The notes below the pieces were generated by a model. It saw only the letters and a list, made by a program, of their open reading frames with translations. It had not been told where the DNA came from and searched no databases. A stretch of 64,000 nt of DNA. It comes from Gammaproteobacteria bacterium. Its GTDB lineage: Bacteria; Pseudomonadota; Gammaproteobacteria; Pseudomonadales; JAUIET01. Location of the stretch: the NCBI GenBank assembly GCA_030429735.1, contig JAUIET010000001.1, positions 372,001 to 436,000 of the forward strand, read 5' to 3'. The position numbers were made by a program, and so were the translations under genes. Shown piece by piece: positions 8,688 to 16,821 of this stretch; the stretch's first letter is position 1; every line of letters begins with the position of its first letter.

Positions 8688-9671
8688 TCAAGACAGGCAA
8701 TCAGCAAAAAACAGTACCGCCATATCATTCAGCACATCGGCTCGTTCCCACTGCAAAAAATGCCCACAGTCAGGCACGATCAATGGTCCAACCCGATTCG
8801 GAAAGGCGATTTCACAGCGTTTGGCAAAGTCTTTCGGAACTACCTGATCATCGGGGCCATACAATACCAGAGTCGGGACATTCACCGTTTGCAATACCAA
8901 CGGCACTTCCGACATTGCGCGGTCGTACGCTTGCTGATACGGCGCCCAACTTGCCAGTAAACTGGCCTCGTCGGCAAACGGCTCGGTCATAAAATCAATG
9001 TCCTGTTCGGTAAAACTGTAGGGCGAAGCCCATGCGCGATGCTCATAGAAATCTCGCACGTAACGCCGTCGGCGCACAGGAGTGTCAAGCTCACTGATAG
9101 TTTCTCGCCAATCTCGACCTTGGCGAATGCGATACTCACCCACCGGGTGATCATCCAGCGGATCAAATGGCATGCCGCGTTCGGCGTACCAGTCGGCCTG
9201 ATCCACAATCATTGGTGGAATGGTATTAAAGGTAATGAGTTTGCTGACAAAGCCCGGATACCTGTTCGCCAAGTCATAGCTCACGGCACCGCCCACGTCA
9301 CCGGCGATCACACCACACTGCGTATGACCAAGCACATCGTGCATCAGGGCATGGCAATCTCGCGAATAAAACACCAGATCGTACTGGTCCTGATCGGAAG
9401 TATCGGAATCGCCATAGCCGCGTAAATCGGGAGCAACCACCTCAAACCCCGCATCTACCAGGGCTTGAATATTGCGCCACCAGATACGCTTAGTTTCCGG
9501 GTAACCGTGCAGTAACAGCAAGGGGTAGCCGCCGGCTCCTTCATGTATATACGCTATTTGCAGGCCGTTGACTGAGCTGTACTTTACGCCAAAGGCATCA
9601 GCTGCAGGTGTTTCAGGTTGTGGCGGGCGGTGTTTCAGTGAATAGGGTTTGATCATTGTGCATGGTTTCAT
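8688..9671 (-). CDS. Alpha/beta hydrolase of the haloacetate dehalogenase/epoxide hydrolase type
   Basis: The fold markers are oxyanion motif HGYPETKRIWW, DLRGYGDSD, nucleophile elbow IAGDVGGAVSY with an aspartate as nucleophile, and a final GHFLQWERAD histidine. An aspartate nucleophile fits hydrolases that act through an alkyl-enzyme ester (epoxide hydrolase, fluoroacetate or haloalkane dehalogenase), but does not decide between them. The ATG at 9671 is preceded by GGAG. An upstream ATG at 9719 has no visible ribosome site and would only add poorly conserved residues; a further ATG lies at 9656. Confidence 0.8.
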   Translation of the reverse strand: MKPCTMIKPYSLKHRPPQPETPAADAFGVKYSSVNGLQIAYIHEGAGGYPLLLLHGYPETKRIWWRNIQALVDAGFEVVAPDLRGYGDSDTSDQDQYDLVFYSRDCHALMHDVLGHTQCGVIAGDVGGAVSYDLANRYPGFVSKLITFNTIPPMIVDQADWYAERGMPFDPLDDHPVGEYRIRQGRDWRETISELDTPVRRRRYVRDFYEHRAWASPYSFTEQDIDFMTEPFADEASLLASWAPYQQAYDRAMSEVPLVLQTVNVPTLVLYGPDDQVVPKDFAKRCEIAFPNRVGPLIVPDCGHFLQWERADVLNDMAVLFFADCLS

Positions 9672-9788
9672 CTTCTCCGGAAGCTCGAATACTACGTGAT
9701 TGAACCCACCATTCGGCATTAAAGATCTGACGGGCGCCGGTCAGTTCTATATACTCGCGTCCCGTTTATTACCTCCACAGGCAACAAC

Positions 9789-11612
9789 ATGCCGTCTTTT
9801 TCCGAGTTATCGCTCTCCAAACCGGTTTTGTCCGCCCTGAACCGCATCGGCTATGAGCAACCCTCACCGATTCAGGCAGCCAGTATTCCGCACCTGTTGG
9901 ACGGCAAAGACCTGCTAGGCACCGCGCAAACCGGCACCGGCAAAACCGCTGCCTTTGCACTGCCTATATTGTCCAAAATAAACATCAAAGACGCGCAACC
10001 GCAGGCCTTGGTCTTAACGCCCACCAGGGAATTGGCAATACAGGTCGCCGAGGCTTTCAAAACCTATGCAGGCGATCTCAAGGGCTTTCATGTACTCCCG
10101 ATCTATGGCGGCCAGGATATTGGCGGGCAATTGCAGAAACTGCGGCGTGGCGTGCATGTGATCGTCGGCACCCCCGGTCGGGTGATGGATCACCTGCGGC
10201 GAAAATCTCTGAAGTTGGATGCGTTGAAAACCGTGGTGTTGGATGAAGGCGATGAAATGCTACGCATGGGCTTTATTGACGACGTCACGTGGATTCTTGA
10301 GCACACTCCGGCGGCACGTCAGGTAGCGCTGTTTTCGGCGACCATGCCTAGGCCTATACGTAAAATTGCAGATACCTATCTGAACAATCCAGCCGAAATT
10401 AAAATTGAAGGCAAGGCCACCACTGTCGCCAGTATCGAACAGGTGTATTGGTCGGTCAGCGGCGTTAATAAGCTCGATGCTCTGACGCGCATTCTTGAAG
10501 TGGAAGACTTTGACGGCGTAATCTTATTCGTTCGCACAAAAACACTCACGGTTGAGGTGGCAGACAAGCTGGAAGCACGCGGTTACAGTGCAGCGGCAAT
10601 CAATGGTGATATGAGCCAGCAACTGCGCGAGCGAACAATCAAGCAACTCAAAGATGGCCAGATCGATATTCTGGTGGCCACCGATGTTGCCGCCAGGGGA
10701 ATAGACGTGGCTCGCATAAGCCACGTGGTTAACTATGACATACCCTATGACACTGAAGCTTACGTGCATCGAATTGGCCGTACTGGTCGCGCAGGTCGAA
10801 GCGGTAAAGCCATTTTGTTTGTTGCCCCCCGTGAACGCCGTCTGTTGAGAGCCATAGAAAAGGCCACAAGACAAGCCATCACCGCGATGGAGTTACCCAG
10901 CAAGGAGCAGGTAAACCAGAAGCGCAGTGAACAGTTCAAAGCCAGCATCACTGAAACCCTGCAAACCCAGAAGCTGGAATTCTTCCATAATATCGTTGAG
11001 GAATACCTGACTGAATCCAGCGCCAGTGCGGAAGACTTGGCTGCAGCACTTGCTTACATGGCGCAGAAGAGCAAACCACTGATTGTGAGCGAAGGTCGTT
11101 CGCGCCCCGCGGAGACACGCAGCAAATCTCAACATGACTCAGCCGACGGGCGCAGAGAAGCAAAGCACAAAAAAGATACCAGAGAGCCGCGCAAAGCGAA
11201 GAAGATTATCGATGAAACCGGCGCAGAGGTTGAAATGGAAGCTTTTCGACTGGCGGTTGGCTATCAACATGGGGTGAACCCTGGTGATATTGTCGGCGCA
11301 ATCGCCAATGAGGCCGGCGTCGACTCTGCCTACATAGGGAGAATTGAATTATTTGACGACTATTGCATCGTAGACCTGCCCACCGGCATGCCAAAGGAAA
11401 CTTTTCAGCATCTTAAGAAGGTCAGGGTCAGACAAGTACCCCTGGCCATAGAAAAAACGTCAGATAAAACCAAAAGCAAGAAACGCAAAGGGGATTCTGA
11501 ACGCACTGCGCCCAAACCCAAACCCAAGGCAAAGGCAAAGGCAAAGGCAAAAAAGAAAGCGCCGCGGGACAAGAAAAAGCCCAGCGCAACGAAAAACGCC
11601 ACCAAATCCTGA
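9789..11612 (+). CDS. deaD: DEAD-box RNA helicase of the DeaD/CsdA type, with DEGD motif II
   Basis: ATP-dependent RNA unwinding in ribosome assembly and cold adaptation is the known role of this family. Visible are the Q motif, motif I AQTGTGKT (46-53), PTRELA, TPGRVMDH, motif II at 152-155, SAT, RGIDVARI and HRIGRTGRAGRSG. After the two RecA domains come a helical stretch and a DbpA-like RNA-binding domain (about 475-550, with GVNPGDIVGAIANEAGV), then a lysine/proline-rich tail that will bind RNA non-specifically. Motif II reads Asp-Glu-Gly-Asp instead of DEAD. The metal- and ATP-contacting acids are kept, so activity is likely. Confidence 0.93.
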   Translation: MPSFSELSLSKPVLSALNRIGYEQPSPIQAASIPHLLDGKDLLGTAQTGTGKTAAFALPILSKINIKDAQPQALVLTPTRELAIQVAEAFKTYAGDLKGFHVLPIYGGQDIGGQLQKLRRGVHVIVGTPGRVMDHLRRKSLKLDALKTVVLDEGDEMLRMGFIDDVTWILEHTPAARQVALFSATMPRPIRKIADTYLNNPAEIKIEGKATTVASIEQVYWSVSGVNKLDALTRILEVEDFDGVILFVRTKTLTVEVADKLEARGYSAAAINGDMSQQLRERTIKQLKDGQIDILVATDVAARGIDVARISHVVNYDIPYDTEAYVHRIGRTGRAGRSGKAILFVAPRERRLLRAIEKATRQAITAMELPSKEQVNQKRSEQFKASITETLQTQKLEFFHNIVEEYLTESSASAEDLAAALAYMAQKSKPLIVSEGRSRPAETRSKSQHDSADGRREAKHKKDTREPRKAKKIIDETGAEVEMEAFRLAVGYQHGVNPGDIVGAIANEAGVDSAYIGRIELFDDYCIVDLPTGMPKETFQHLKKVRVRQVPLAIEKTSDKTKSKKRKGDSERTAPKPKPKAKAKAKAKKKAPRDKKKPSATKNATKS

Positions 11613-11762
11613 AAGCAGCGATAGATTATTGCTGATCTTGCCCTCTAACAAAGTGAAGTGCGGTAAATCTTCGTAACAGCAGTCACGTCACGCGCATTGA
11701 TGTAGTAAAATTCGGTCACTGGCGTAATGCTACGCAATCTCATGAAGTACTTAAGGGGAGAT

Positions 11763-12323
11763 ATGAGACCAAACAACACCAAGACCAAAGCGATGTATGG
11801 TATATCCAGGATCGATGACCCTGTGCACCGCACCCACGCCTGGCGTGTTAGCTTGTGCCGTCGGGGCAAGCGTCTGGTAAAGAACTTTCCTGACAAGAAA
11901 CACGGCGGCAAAACCAAGGCCTTGAAGCTAGCCAAAGAGTATCGCGATAAATTGTTAGTTCAGTTTCCGCCACTGAGCAGAAAAGAGTTTTCTGCCGCAC
12001 CCAGACGAAACAATAAAACCGGAATTACCGGTGTGTACACCTATGCGAAGCGCTTCGAACTACGCGACGGGACGGTTAAGGAATCCTGGTACTGGGAGGC
12101 AAACTGGCCAACCGAACGCGGGGAGAGTGCGCATGAGTCCTTTTCGGTTAACGAATACGGTGAGGAGGTCGCACGCCAGATGGCAATACGGGCACGCGAG
12201 CGTGGTATGCGTGCGCTCAAAGGGGTTTTCTGGGCATCGGAAAGAGGGGAAACGGCAAGCAAAACAGATAATCAGGCACAGAAAACCAAGCGCAGATCGA
12301 ATCGATCCCGCCACGTTGCCTGA
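11763..12323 (+). CDS. Small basic protein with two AP2-like DNA-binding domains
   Basis: With the ATG at 11763 (preceded by AAGGGGAG) the product is 186 residues. Residues about 11-63 and 86-148 each show the AP2/ERF pattern: a three-strand sheet with conserved Trp and aromatics (HAWRVSL, WYWEANWP), a basic turn, then an amphipathic helix (KTKALKLAKEYRDKL; EEVARQMAIRARERGM). The last 25 residues are Lys/Arg-rich. In bacteria AP2 domains usually sit in HNH homing endonucleases. Here no nuclease domain is present, so a stand-alone DNA-binding role is inferred. In-frame ATGs at 11727 and 11742 lack ribosome sites. It is likely transcribed separately from deaD (150-base gap). Confidence 0.7.
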   Translation: MRPNNTKTKAMYGISRIDDPVHRTHAWRVSLCRRGKRLVKNFPDKKHGGKTKALKLAKEYRDKLLVQFPPLSRKEFSAAPRRNNKTGITGVYTYAKRFELRDGTVKESWYWEANWPTERGESAHESFSVNEYGEEVARQMAIRARERGMRALKGVFWASERGETASKTDNQAQKTKRRSNRSRHVA

Positions 12324-12395
12324 TTTTACATTTCAGTCGTTGATCGCATTTCAAGCACGCCTTACTGTAGACACTGACACTGTTTGGAGACAGAT

Positions 12396-12644
12396 ATGGG
12401 CATTTTAAGCTGGATAATCATGGGGCTGCTGGTAGGTGCGCTCGCAAAATGGATTATGCCCGGGCCCGATGGCGGCGGTTTGCTGATCACCATGGGGCTG
12501 GGCATAGCCGGTGCGTTTGTTGGTGGCTGGATTGGCTCTTTACTGGGCTTTGCACCCGCGACTGGCTTTAGTATTGGCAGCATCGCACTCGCCACTGTGG
12601 GCGCATTGCTACTGCTGTTTGTGTATCGAAAATTGAAAAGCTGA
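12396..12644 (+). CDS. GlsB/YeaQ/YmgE family stress-response membrane protein
   Basis: An 82-residue, very hydrophobic, glycine-rich protein with three predicted membrane segments (about 3-20, 28-48, 57-76) and the family signature GLLVGALAKWIMPGPDGGG near the start. Members are induced by stress in enterobacteria, but their molecular role is not settled. The ATG at 12396 has GGAG 6 bases upstream; an in-frame TTG at 12384 overlaps that site and is not preferred. Confidence 0.9.
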   Translation: MGILSWIIMGLLVGALAKWIMPGPDGGGLLITMGLGIAGAFVGGWIGSLLGFAPATGFSIGSIALATVGALLLLFVYRKLKS

Positions 12645-12665
12645 ACCCGGAACGTTTGTCCGGGT
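12645..12665. terminator. Hairpin between convergent genes
   Basis: A perfect 7-bp stem (ACCCGGA/TCCGGGT) with a 7-base loop fills the 22 bases between the stops of the GlsB-like gene and the phosphatase-like gene. Neither side has a strong U-run, so efficiency as an intrinsic terminator is uncertain. Confidence 0.4.
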
Positions 12666-12666
12666 G

Positions 12667-13131
12667 TTACTCGCCCGGCAAGCCCTTGCTCAACACCTCT
12701 TCAATAAATTCAGGCCAGGGCGGATAGTCCGCCGGATTCATTAGCGAATGCATGTGTTTTTGCATCTGCGCGGCGTCCCAGATGCCTTTCAAATGGGCGT
12801 AAAGCGCATAAAACACTGACACTCTGTAATTTGCGGCGCAATGTACATGAACGCGCTCGCCCTCATGCGCATCCATAACAGACACAAATTCCGTAAAATC
12901 TTGGTATCGCGGATTTGCGTAGTCCACCGGGATGTAGTGGTAAGCGAGACCCTGGCTCGCCACAGCAGCGGCCTCACCGTGCACGGCGTATTCAGAATCA
13001 TCGGGTAACAAGTTAATCACCACCTGGTACGCTTCTTCCGACAAACCCTCGAGTTGCTCGATAGTGGGCAGGCCGCTGGTGGTCAGACCTGTTTTGATTT
13101 CAACAAAATTGAATGCTCCGCTTATTCCCAT
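12667..13131 (-). CDS. Protein tyrosine phosphatase-like protein with a short C-x4-R loop
   Basis: A 154-residue cytosolic protein resembling dual-specificity phosphatase-like families. It has a predicted beta-strand/helix lead with LPTIEQLEGLSEEAYQVVINL, an aspartate-bearing loop IPVDYANPRYQD, and a catalytic loop HVHCAANYRVSVFYALY. The cysteine and arginine are separated by four residues (C-A-A-N-Y-R), whereas classical PTPs have five, so the phosphate loop is shortened. Activity on phosphotyrosine cannot be assumed. It is divergent from the sulfurtransferase gene. Confidence 0.65.
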   Translation of the reverse strand: MGISGAFNFVEIKTGLTTSGLPTIEQLEGLSEEAYQVVINLLPDDSEYAVHGEAAAVASQGLAYHYIPVDYANPRYQDFTEFVSVMDAHEGERVHVHCAANYRVSVFYALYAHLKGIWDAAQMQKHMHSLMNPADYPPWPEFIEEVLSKGLPGE

Positions 13132-13192
13132 TATGTAACCTCAGGTTGCGCTTTATGACATTCTACTATGCGCGCTCTCATTCGCGATTATA

Positions 13193-14035
13193 ATGCCGGG
13201 TATGCATTACGATTCTCTGATCAGCGTGGCACAAACTCTGGATATCCAGCAAGCCTGCGTCATTGTCGATTGCCGTTTCTCCCTGACTGACCCGAATCTG
13301 GGTGCGAGTCTGTTTGCTGACAGTCATATTCCGGGCGCGCATTTTTTGGACTTGAACAAGGATCTTTCCAGCTCCGTGACAGCTGACAGCGGCCGACATC
13401 CACTGCCCTCGCCTGATACCCTGGCAGCCCGCCTGCAACACCTTGGGCTAAATGCCGACCAACAATTGATTGCTTACGATGACCAATCTGGTGCGTTCGC
13501 GGCCCGCCTTTGGTGGCTGTGCCGCTGGCTGGGGCATTCCAAAGCAGCTGTTCTGGACGGTGGCTTTGCCGCATGGCTGGCGGCTGGTGGTGCAATTGAA
13601 AGAGGTGTATCCGGTCAACCCCCTAGGCGTGGGAATTTTCAGGCACGAATCGACAACACCCTGGTGTTAAGTGCGAAAGACGTTGAGGAAGCACTCCGGC
13701 ATGGTCAAATCGAACTGATTGATGCGCGTGGAATTGAGCGTTTCAGCGGTGAAACCGAGCCCTTGGACACGGTGGCTGGACACATTCCGGGCGCCATAAA
13801 CCGCCCGTTTATCGATAACCTGCACGTTGACGGTCATTTCAGACCCAAAGCAGAATTGAGAGAACGTTTTCAAAGCACTCAAAAAAACGTTCACATGTGC
13901 GGGTCCGGAGTGACTGCGTGCCACAATATTCTGGCCAGCGTCCATGCCGGTCTGGAAATGCCCGCATTGTATCCAGGCTCCTGGAGCGAGTGGATTCGCG
14001 ACCCTGCGCGCCCTGTCGCTCAGGGTATGGATTGA
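13193..14035 (+). CDS. sseA: 3-mercaptopyruvate/thiosulfate sulfurtransferase
   Basis: Two tandem rhodanese domains in 280 residues. The N-terminal one is inactive, with HIPGAHFLDL; the C-terminal one carries the catalytic loop CGSGVTA followed by C-H-N, which is the 3-mercaptopyruvate type (CGSGVTA) rather than the thiosulfate type (CRKGVTA). It transfers sulfur from mercaptopyruvate to acceptors such as thiols or cyanide in the cytosol. An ATG at 13202 is an alternative start; neither has a good ribosome site. The 3' end overlaps the converging P450 gene by 16 bases. Confidence 0.88.
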   Translation: MPGMHYDSLISVAQTLDIQQACVIVDCRFSLTDPNLGASLFADSHIPGAHFLDLNKDLSSSVTADSGRHPLPSPDTLAARLQHLGLNADQQLIAYDDQSGAFAARLWWLCRWLGHSKAAVLDGGFAAWLAAGGAIERGVSGQPPRRGNFQARIDNTLVLSAKDVEEALRHGQIELIDARGIERFSGETEPLDTVAGHIPGAINRPFIDNLHVDGHFRPKAELRERFQSTQKNVHMCGSGVTACHNILASVHAGLEMPALYPGSWSEWIRDPARPVAQGMD

Positions 14036-15378
14036 TACCGCAACAGGGCCGTTGCCGCAGTTCGAGATACGCCACCCATCTGTTGCGCGCTGGGTTCGAG
14101 GTCACCGCTGAGATCGGTGAAGCGATAGCGCTGCAGTAAGGTACTCAACACCACCTTGCACATATTATGTGAAAATTTTTGCGCCGGACAGGCATGCCTG
14201 CCATGACCAAATGTGCTGATGGTTTCCTTGCCTTGCTCTACATACTCCGGCTTCAGTCGCCGGCCCTGATAGCGATCCGGATTAAACTCGGCAAGTTCAT
14301 CGGTTTGTGTATTGGTGACTGATAGCATGGTGGCAATATAGATGCCTGCTGGCAATGAGTAGCTCACCCCACCACAATCAAATTCGATGCCACGCATGAC
14401 TTTCCGCAATGTGAGAGAACGCTGCGCAATGCGTGTGCTCTCCATCAGCATCTGCTCGCAAAACGTCATGCTGTCCAGCGCGCTCTGTTGATAACAAAAA
14501 TCGCCGCCATACTGCTGTCGAGTCCTATCTACCTCGCTGCAAAGGCGCTCGCCGTGCTCCGGATAGCGCACCGTATTGATCAGCACCCAGGCAATGGCTG
14601 CGTACAGATTTGAAAGGAAACCCTGATTGGCATTTACCAGGTTGTGGGTCAGCTTGCGCCGCGTTAGTTGTTCGTCTTCGCTCTGAAAACGTTGGTAAAG
14701 AAAGGTCAGCGTATCGTCGGGCCAGCAATCCTGCTGGTGTCGCTGATCAACAATCTCGCCAATAAGGCAATGCAAGTCCGCCAAGGCCTGCCGCTCCTCC
14801 GATTTGTTGCTGATCAGAGTATTCAGGGTGGCTTGCGGATTAACAAACGCATTTTCCTGCGACAGTACATCAAATGGCACTTTGAATTTCTGCCAATACT
14901 GATCACTGCTGGCTTCGCTACCCATCCATACGTCAAAACCAATTCGCTGCTCTAGGGTGCGCACTGCATCAAATACGTCCAGCTCGCCTTCATCACCCCA
15001 ACGCTCAAGCTCAACCGCAAGCACCTTGTTGAAGCTGTTCAAATAGCCCTGCACCCGTTCCTGAACCAGTAACGCATAGAACAGATCAATATCGGCGTCC
15101 ATGAAGATTTCGAGCGGCGTTTTAAAGCCCATCATGTCAAACGTTGCCATGCCAAAACTTGCGTCTTCCTCTGCCACCGCATACAGGCTCTTCAGGGCAG
15201 GCGCTGAAAACACGCAGAACAGCTGGTAACCAAACACATCCAGCAGGAACACATCGCCATATTCTTCTCTTAGCGCCTGTAGATAGCGGGTGGGACTGTG
15301 TGCAAAACGCAAACCTGCGCCAATGTGCGGCAGGTCGTCTTTCACTGTTGGCGGTGCAGGGTTAATCATTGAGAACAC
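14020..15378 (-). CDS. Cytochrome P450 with atypical I-helix
   Basis: A 452-residue soluble P450. The heme loop FGHGRHACPAQKF supplies the thiolate cysteine, ESTR supplies the ExxR pair, and EFNPDRYQGR is the meander region. The I-helix reads NANQGFLSNLYAAIAWVL: the usual acid-threonine pair that protonates dioxygen is absent, as in CYP7/CYP8-like enzymes. Start is GTG at 15378, set by AGGAG 5 bases upstream; ATG at 15369 is 14 bases from that site. No redox partner gene is adjacent, so electrons must come from elsewhere. Substrate unknown; a sterol or fatty acid is a guess from the family resemblance. Confidence 0.88.
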   Translation of the reverse strand: MFSMINPAPPTVKDDLPHIGAGLRFAHSPTRYLQALREEYGDVFLLDVFGYQLFCVFSAPALKSLYAVAEEDASFGMATFDMMGFKTPLEIFMDADIDLFYALLVQERVQGYLNSFNKVLAVELERWGDEGELDVFDAVRTLEQRIGFDVWMGSEASSDQYWQKFKVPFDVLSQENAFVNPQATLNTLISNKSEERQALADLHCLIGEIVDQRHQQDCWPDDTLTFLYQRFQSEDEQLTRRKLTHNLVNANQGFLSNLYAAIAWVLINTVRYPEHGERLCSEVDRTRQQYGGDFCYQQSALDSMTFCEQMLMESTRIAQRSLTLRKVMRGIEFDCGGVSYSLPAGIYIATMLSVTNTQTDELAEFNPDRYQGRRLKPEYVEQGKETISTFGHGRHACPAQKFSHNMCKVVLSTLLQRYRFTDLSGDLEPSAQQMGGVSRTAATALLRYQSIP

Positions 15379-15383
15379 TTTTT

Positions 15384-15388
15384 CTCCT
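15384..15388 (-). promoter_or_regulatory. Ribosome binding site of the P450 gene (GTG start)
   Basis: AGGAG on the minus strand, 5 bases before the GTG at 15378. It is the only good ribosome site near the 5' end and selects the GTG over the ATG three codons later. Confidence 0.6.
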
Positions 15389-15484
15389 AAACCTAAAAAC
15401 CGATAATTTTTTTGATTTTTAGTATGTTTACTCTAGAAATTATGAATATTCTTCAATCTCTACTGAATATTTGAGGATTTTACA

Positions 15485-15838
15485 ATGCCAGCCAAGAAAG
15501 CCAGCAAAAAAGCCGCTCCTAAGAGCACTCAACGAACCACTGCCAAGAAAGCAGCTGCCAAGAAGCCAGAGTTCAATCTGCGCAATATAGCTGTTGCCAC
15601 CCTTGGTTTCTACGGCAAAGTATTCGACGTTGTCCAAGACCGCGTTGAAGAAGCCCGTAAAGACGCACCCAAGACTTTCGAAGGTCTGGTAAAGCGTGGT
15701 GAAAAGGCTCAAAAGGAACTGAACAAAGCACGCAAAGAAATGCGCAAAGACATCAAGGACCAGGTTGAAGACGCTCGCGATCAACTGGAAGATGCTGTTG
15801 ATCGTGTTCGTGACACCGTAGCTCCTGCTAAAGCGTAA
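15485..15838 (+). CDS. Phasin-like small protein with Lys/Ala-rich N-terminus
   Basis: A 117-residue protein. Residues 1-27 are a KKA-rich basic segment of the kind seen at the ends of PhaF and histone H1-like proteins. The rest is one long amphipathic, partly coiled-coil helix (RKDAPKTFEGLVKRGEKAQ, DIKDQVEDARDQLEDAVDR) like the phasin fold that coats polyhydroxyalkanoate granules. A DNA-binding plus granule-binding role is an inference; no pha gene is in the window. AGGA precedes the ATG by 8-9 bases. The 106-base upstream gap is strongly AT-rich and divergent with the P450. Confidence 0.65.
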   Translation: MPAKKASKKAAPKSTQRTTAKKAAAKKPEFNLRNIAVATLGFYGKVFDVVQDRVEEARKDAPKTFEGLVKRGEKAQKELNKARKEMRKDIKDQVEDARDQLEDAVDRVRDTVAPAKA

Positions 15839-15857
15839 GCTTTCACGCAGTCTGCAA

Positions 15858-15904
15858 GGCCAGGGTTTTCATTGTGTACTCGATACTCAATGATTGCCCT
15901 GGCC
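15858..15904. terminator. Bidirectional hairpin between convergent genes
   Basis: GGCCAGGG (15858-15865) pairs with CCCTGGCC (15897-15904). After a 3-base internal mismatch, TCATTG pairs with CAATGA, leaving a 13-base loop. It sits 20 bases after the phasin-like stop and 20 before the stop of the converging hydrolase, so it can act for both. Confidence 0.55.
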
Positions 15905-15923
15905 GCGCAACGACCAACCCGCT

Positions 15924-16736
15924 CTAAGCGGTTCGATACAACAACCTCTCAAGTACACCCGGTTCAAATGCTGTCCAGCTGTCGGCTTTTTGCTGTAAGC
16001 GATCAGACAACAGTTTAAAAACCACTGGGTGAACACCGAAGCCAATATGGCTGCAAAATACTTCAATGAACTCGATGACATTTGCCTGAGCATCGCAGGC
16101 ACTGGATGGCGGCACGAAACCATCTGAATTGCTGTAAATGACGGTCATTGGTACGTCACCCAATGGTGCTCTGGTCAGGGTATTCCATGTATCCATGTCG
16201 TCAGGGCTTACTTCACTGTTCAGCCAGCGTTGCAGCAGTGGATACACAACCGTTGAACGAAAGTCGCCAAATGGCGTGCCCATGGTGATCACTTTGCACA
16301 CCAGATTGGGGTGTCTGGAAGCAAGTTGCCGTGAAATTATGCCTCCCAGGCTCCAGCCAATCAGTGATACTTTTTGCCTGGTTTCCGCCTTCAATTGTGT
16401 TAATTGATCCGCAAGCACGTCAAGATTTTTGTCTATTTGTGCAACCGTGGACTGCGTGTCTTTCATTTCACGCGGGTTTAAATTTTGCCCGATGCCCCAG
16501 GGTCTGGCGTCATAGCCCCAGATATTCAGGTATTTTCTCAAAATGGCGGTTGAGCGATCATCTGCCGCAAAACCCGGTAAAACCATTACCGGCTCACCTT
16601 GCCCACCCCCGAGGCGTTTCAGGTAACGGTCAGCAGGCAACAGCAGGCTCATTTCATGCAAAACACGCGGTAATTCGAACAGAGAGTAAAAGGGCTTGGG
16701 ACCGGCGGGCGCAGGCGACAGGCGAGTAGATGACAT
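15924..16736 (-). CDS. Alpha/beta hydrolase, lipase/esterase-like
   Basis: A 270-residue protein with serine nucleophile elbow VSLIGWSLGGIISRQLA, a strand-loop MVLPGFAADDRST at the oxyanion side, a probable acid in IYSNSDGFVPP and a late histidine in SHIGFGVHP. No cleavable signal is seen. The fold resembles cytosolic acyl-glycerol or PHA-related esterases. The convergent neighbour is phasin-like, which makes a role in storage-granule or lipid turnover possible but unproven. Confidence 0.75.
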   Translation of the reverse strand: MSSTRLSPAPAGPKPFYSLFELPRVLHEMSLLLPADRYLKRLGGGQGEPVMVLPGFAADDRSTAILRKYLNIWGYDARPWGIGQNLNPREMKDTQSTVAQIDKNLDVLADQLTQLKAETRQKVSLIGWSLGGIISRQLASRHPNLVCKVITMGTPFGDFRSTVVYPLLQRWLNSEVSPDDMDTWNTLTRAPLGDVPMTVIYSNSDGFVPPSSACDAQANVIEFIEVFCSHIGFGVHPVVFKLLSDRLQQKADSWTAFEPGVLERLLYRTA

Positions 16737-16821
16737 AAATAGGACACGCTTATTTTGTTTTTTTCAGTGTACCCAATTCCTAAAAGCATGAGCAAATTGA
16801 GCATCGCTTCCACGTTACACT

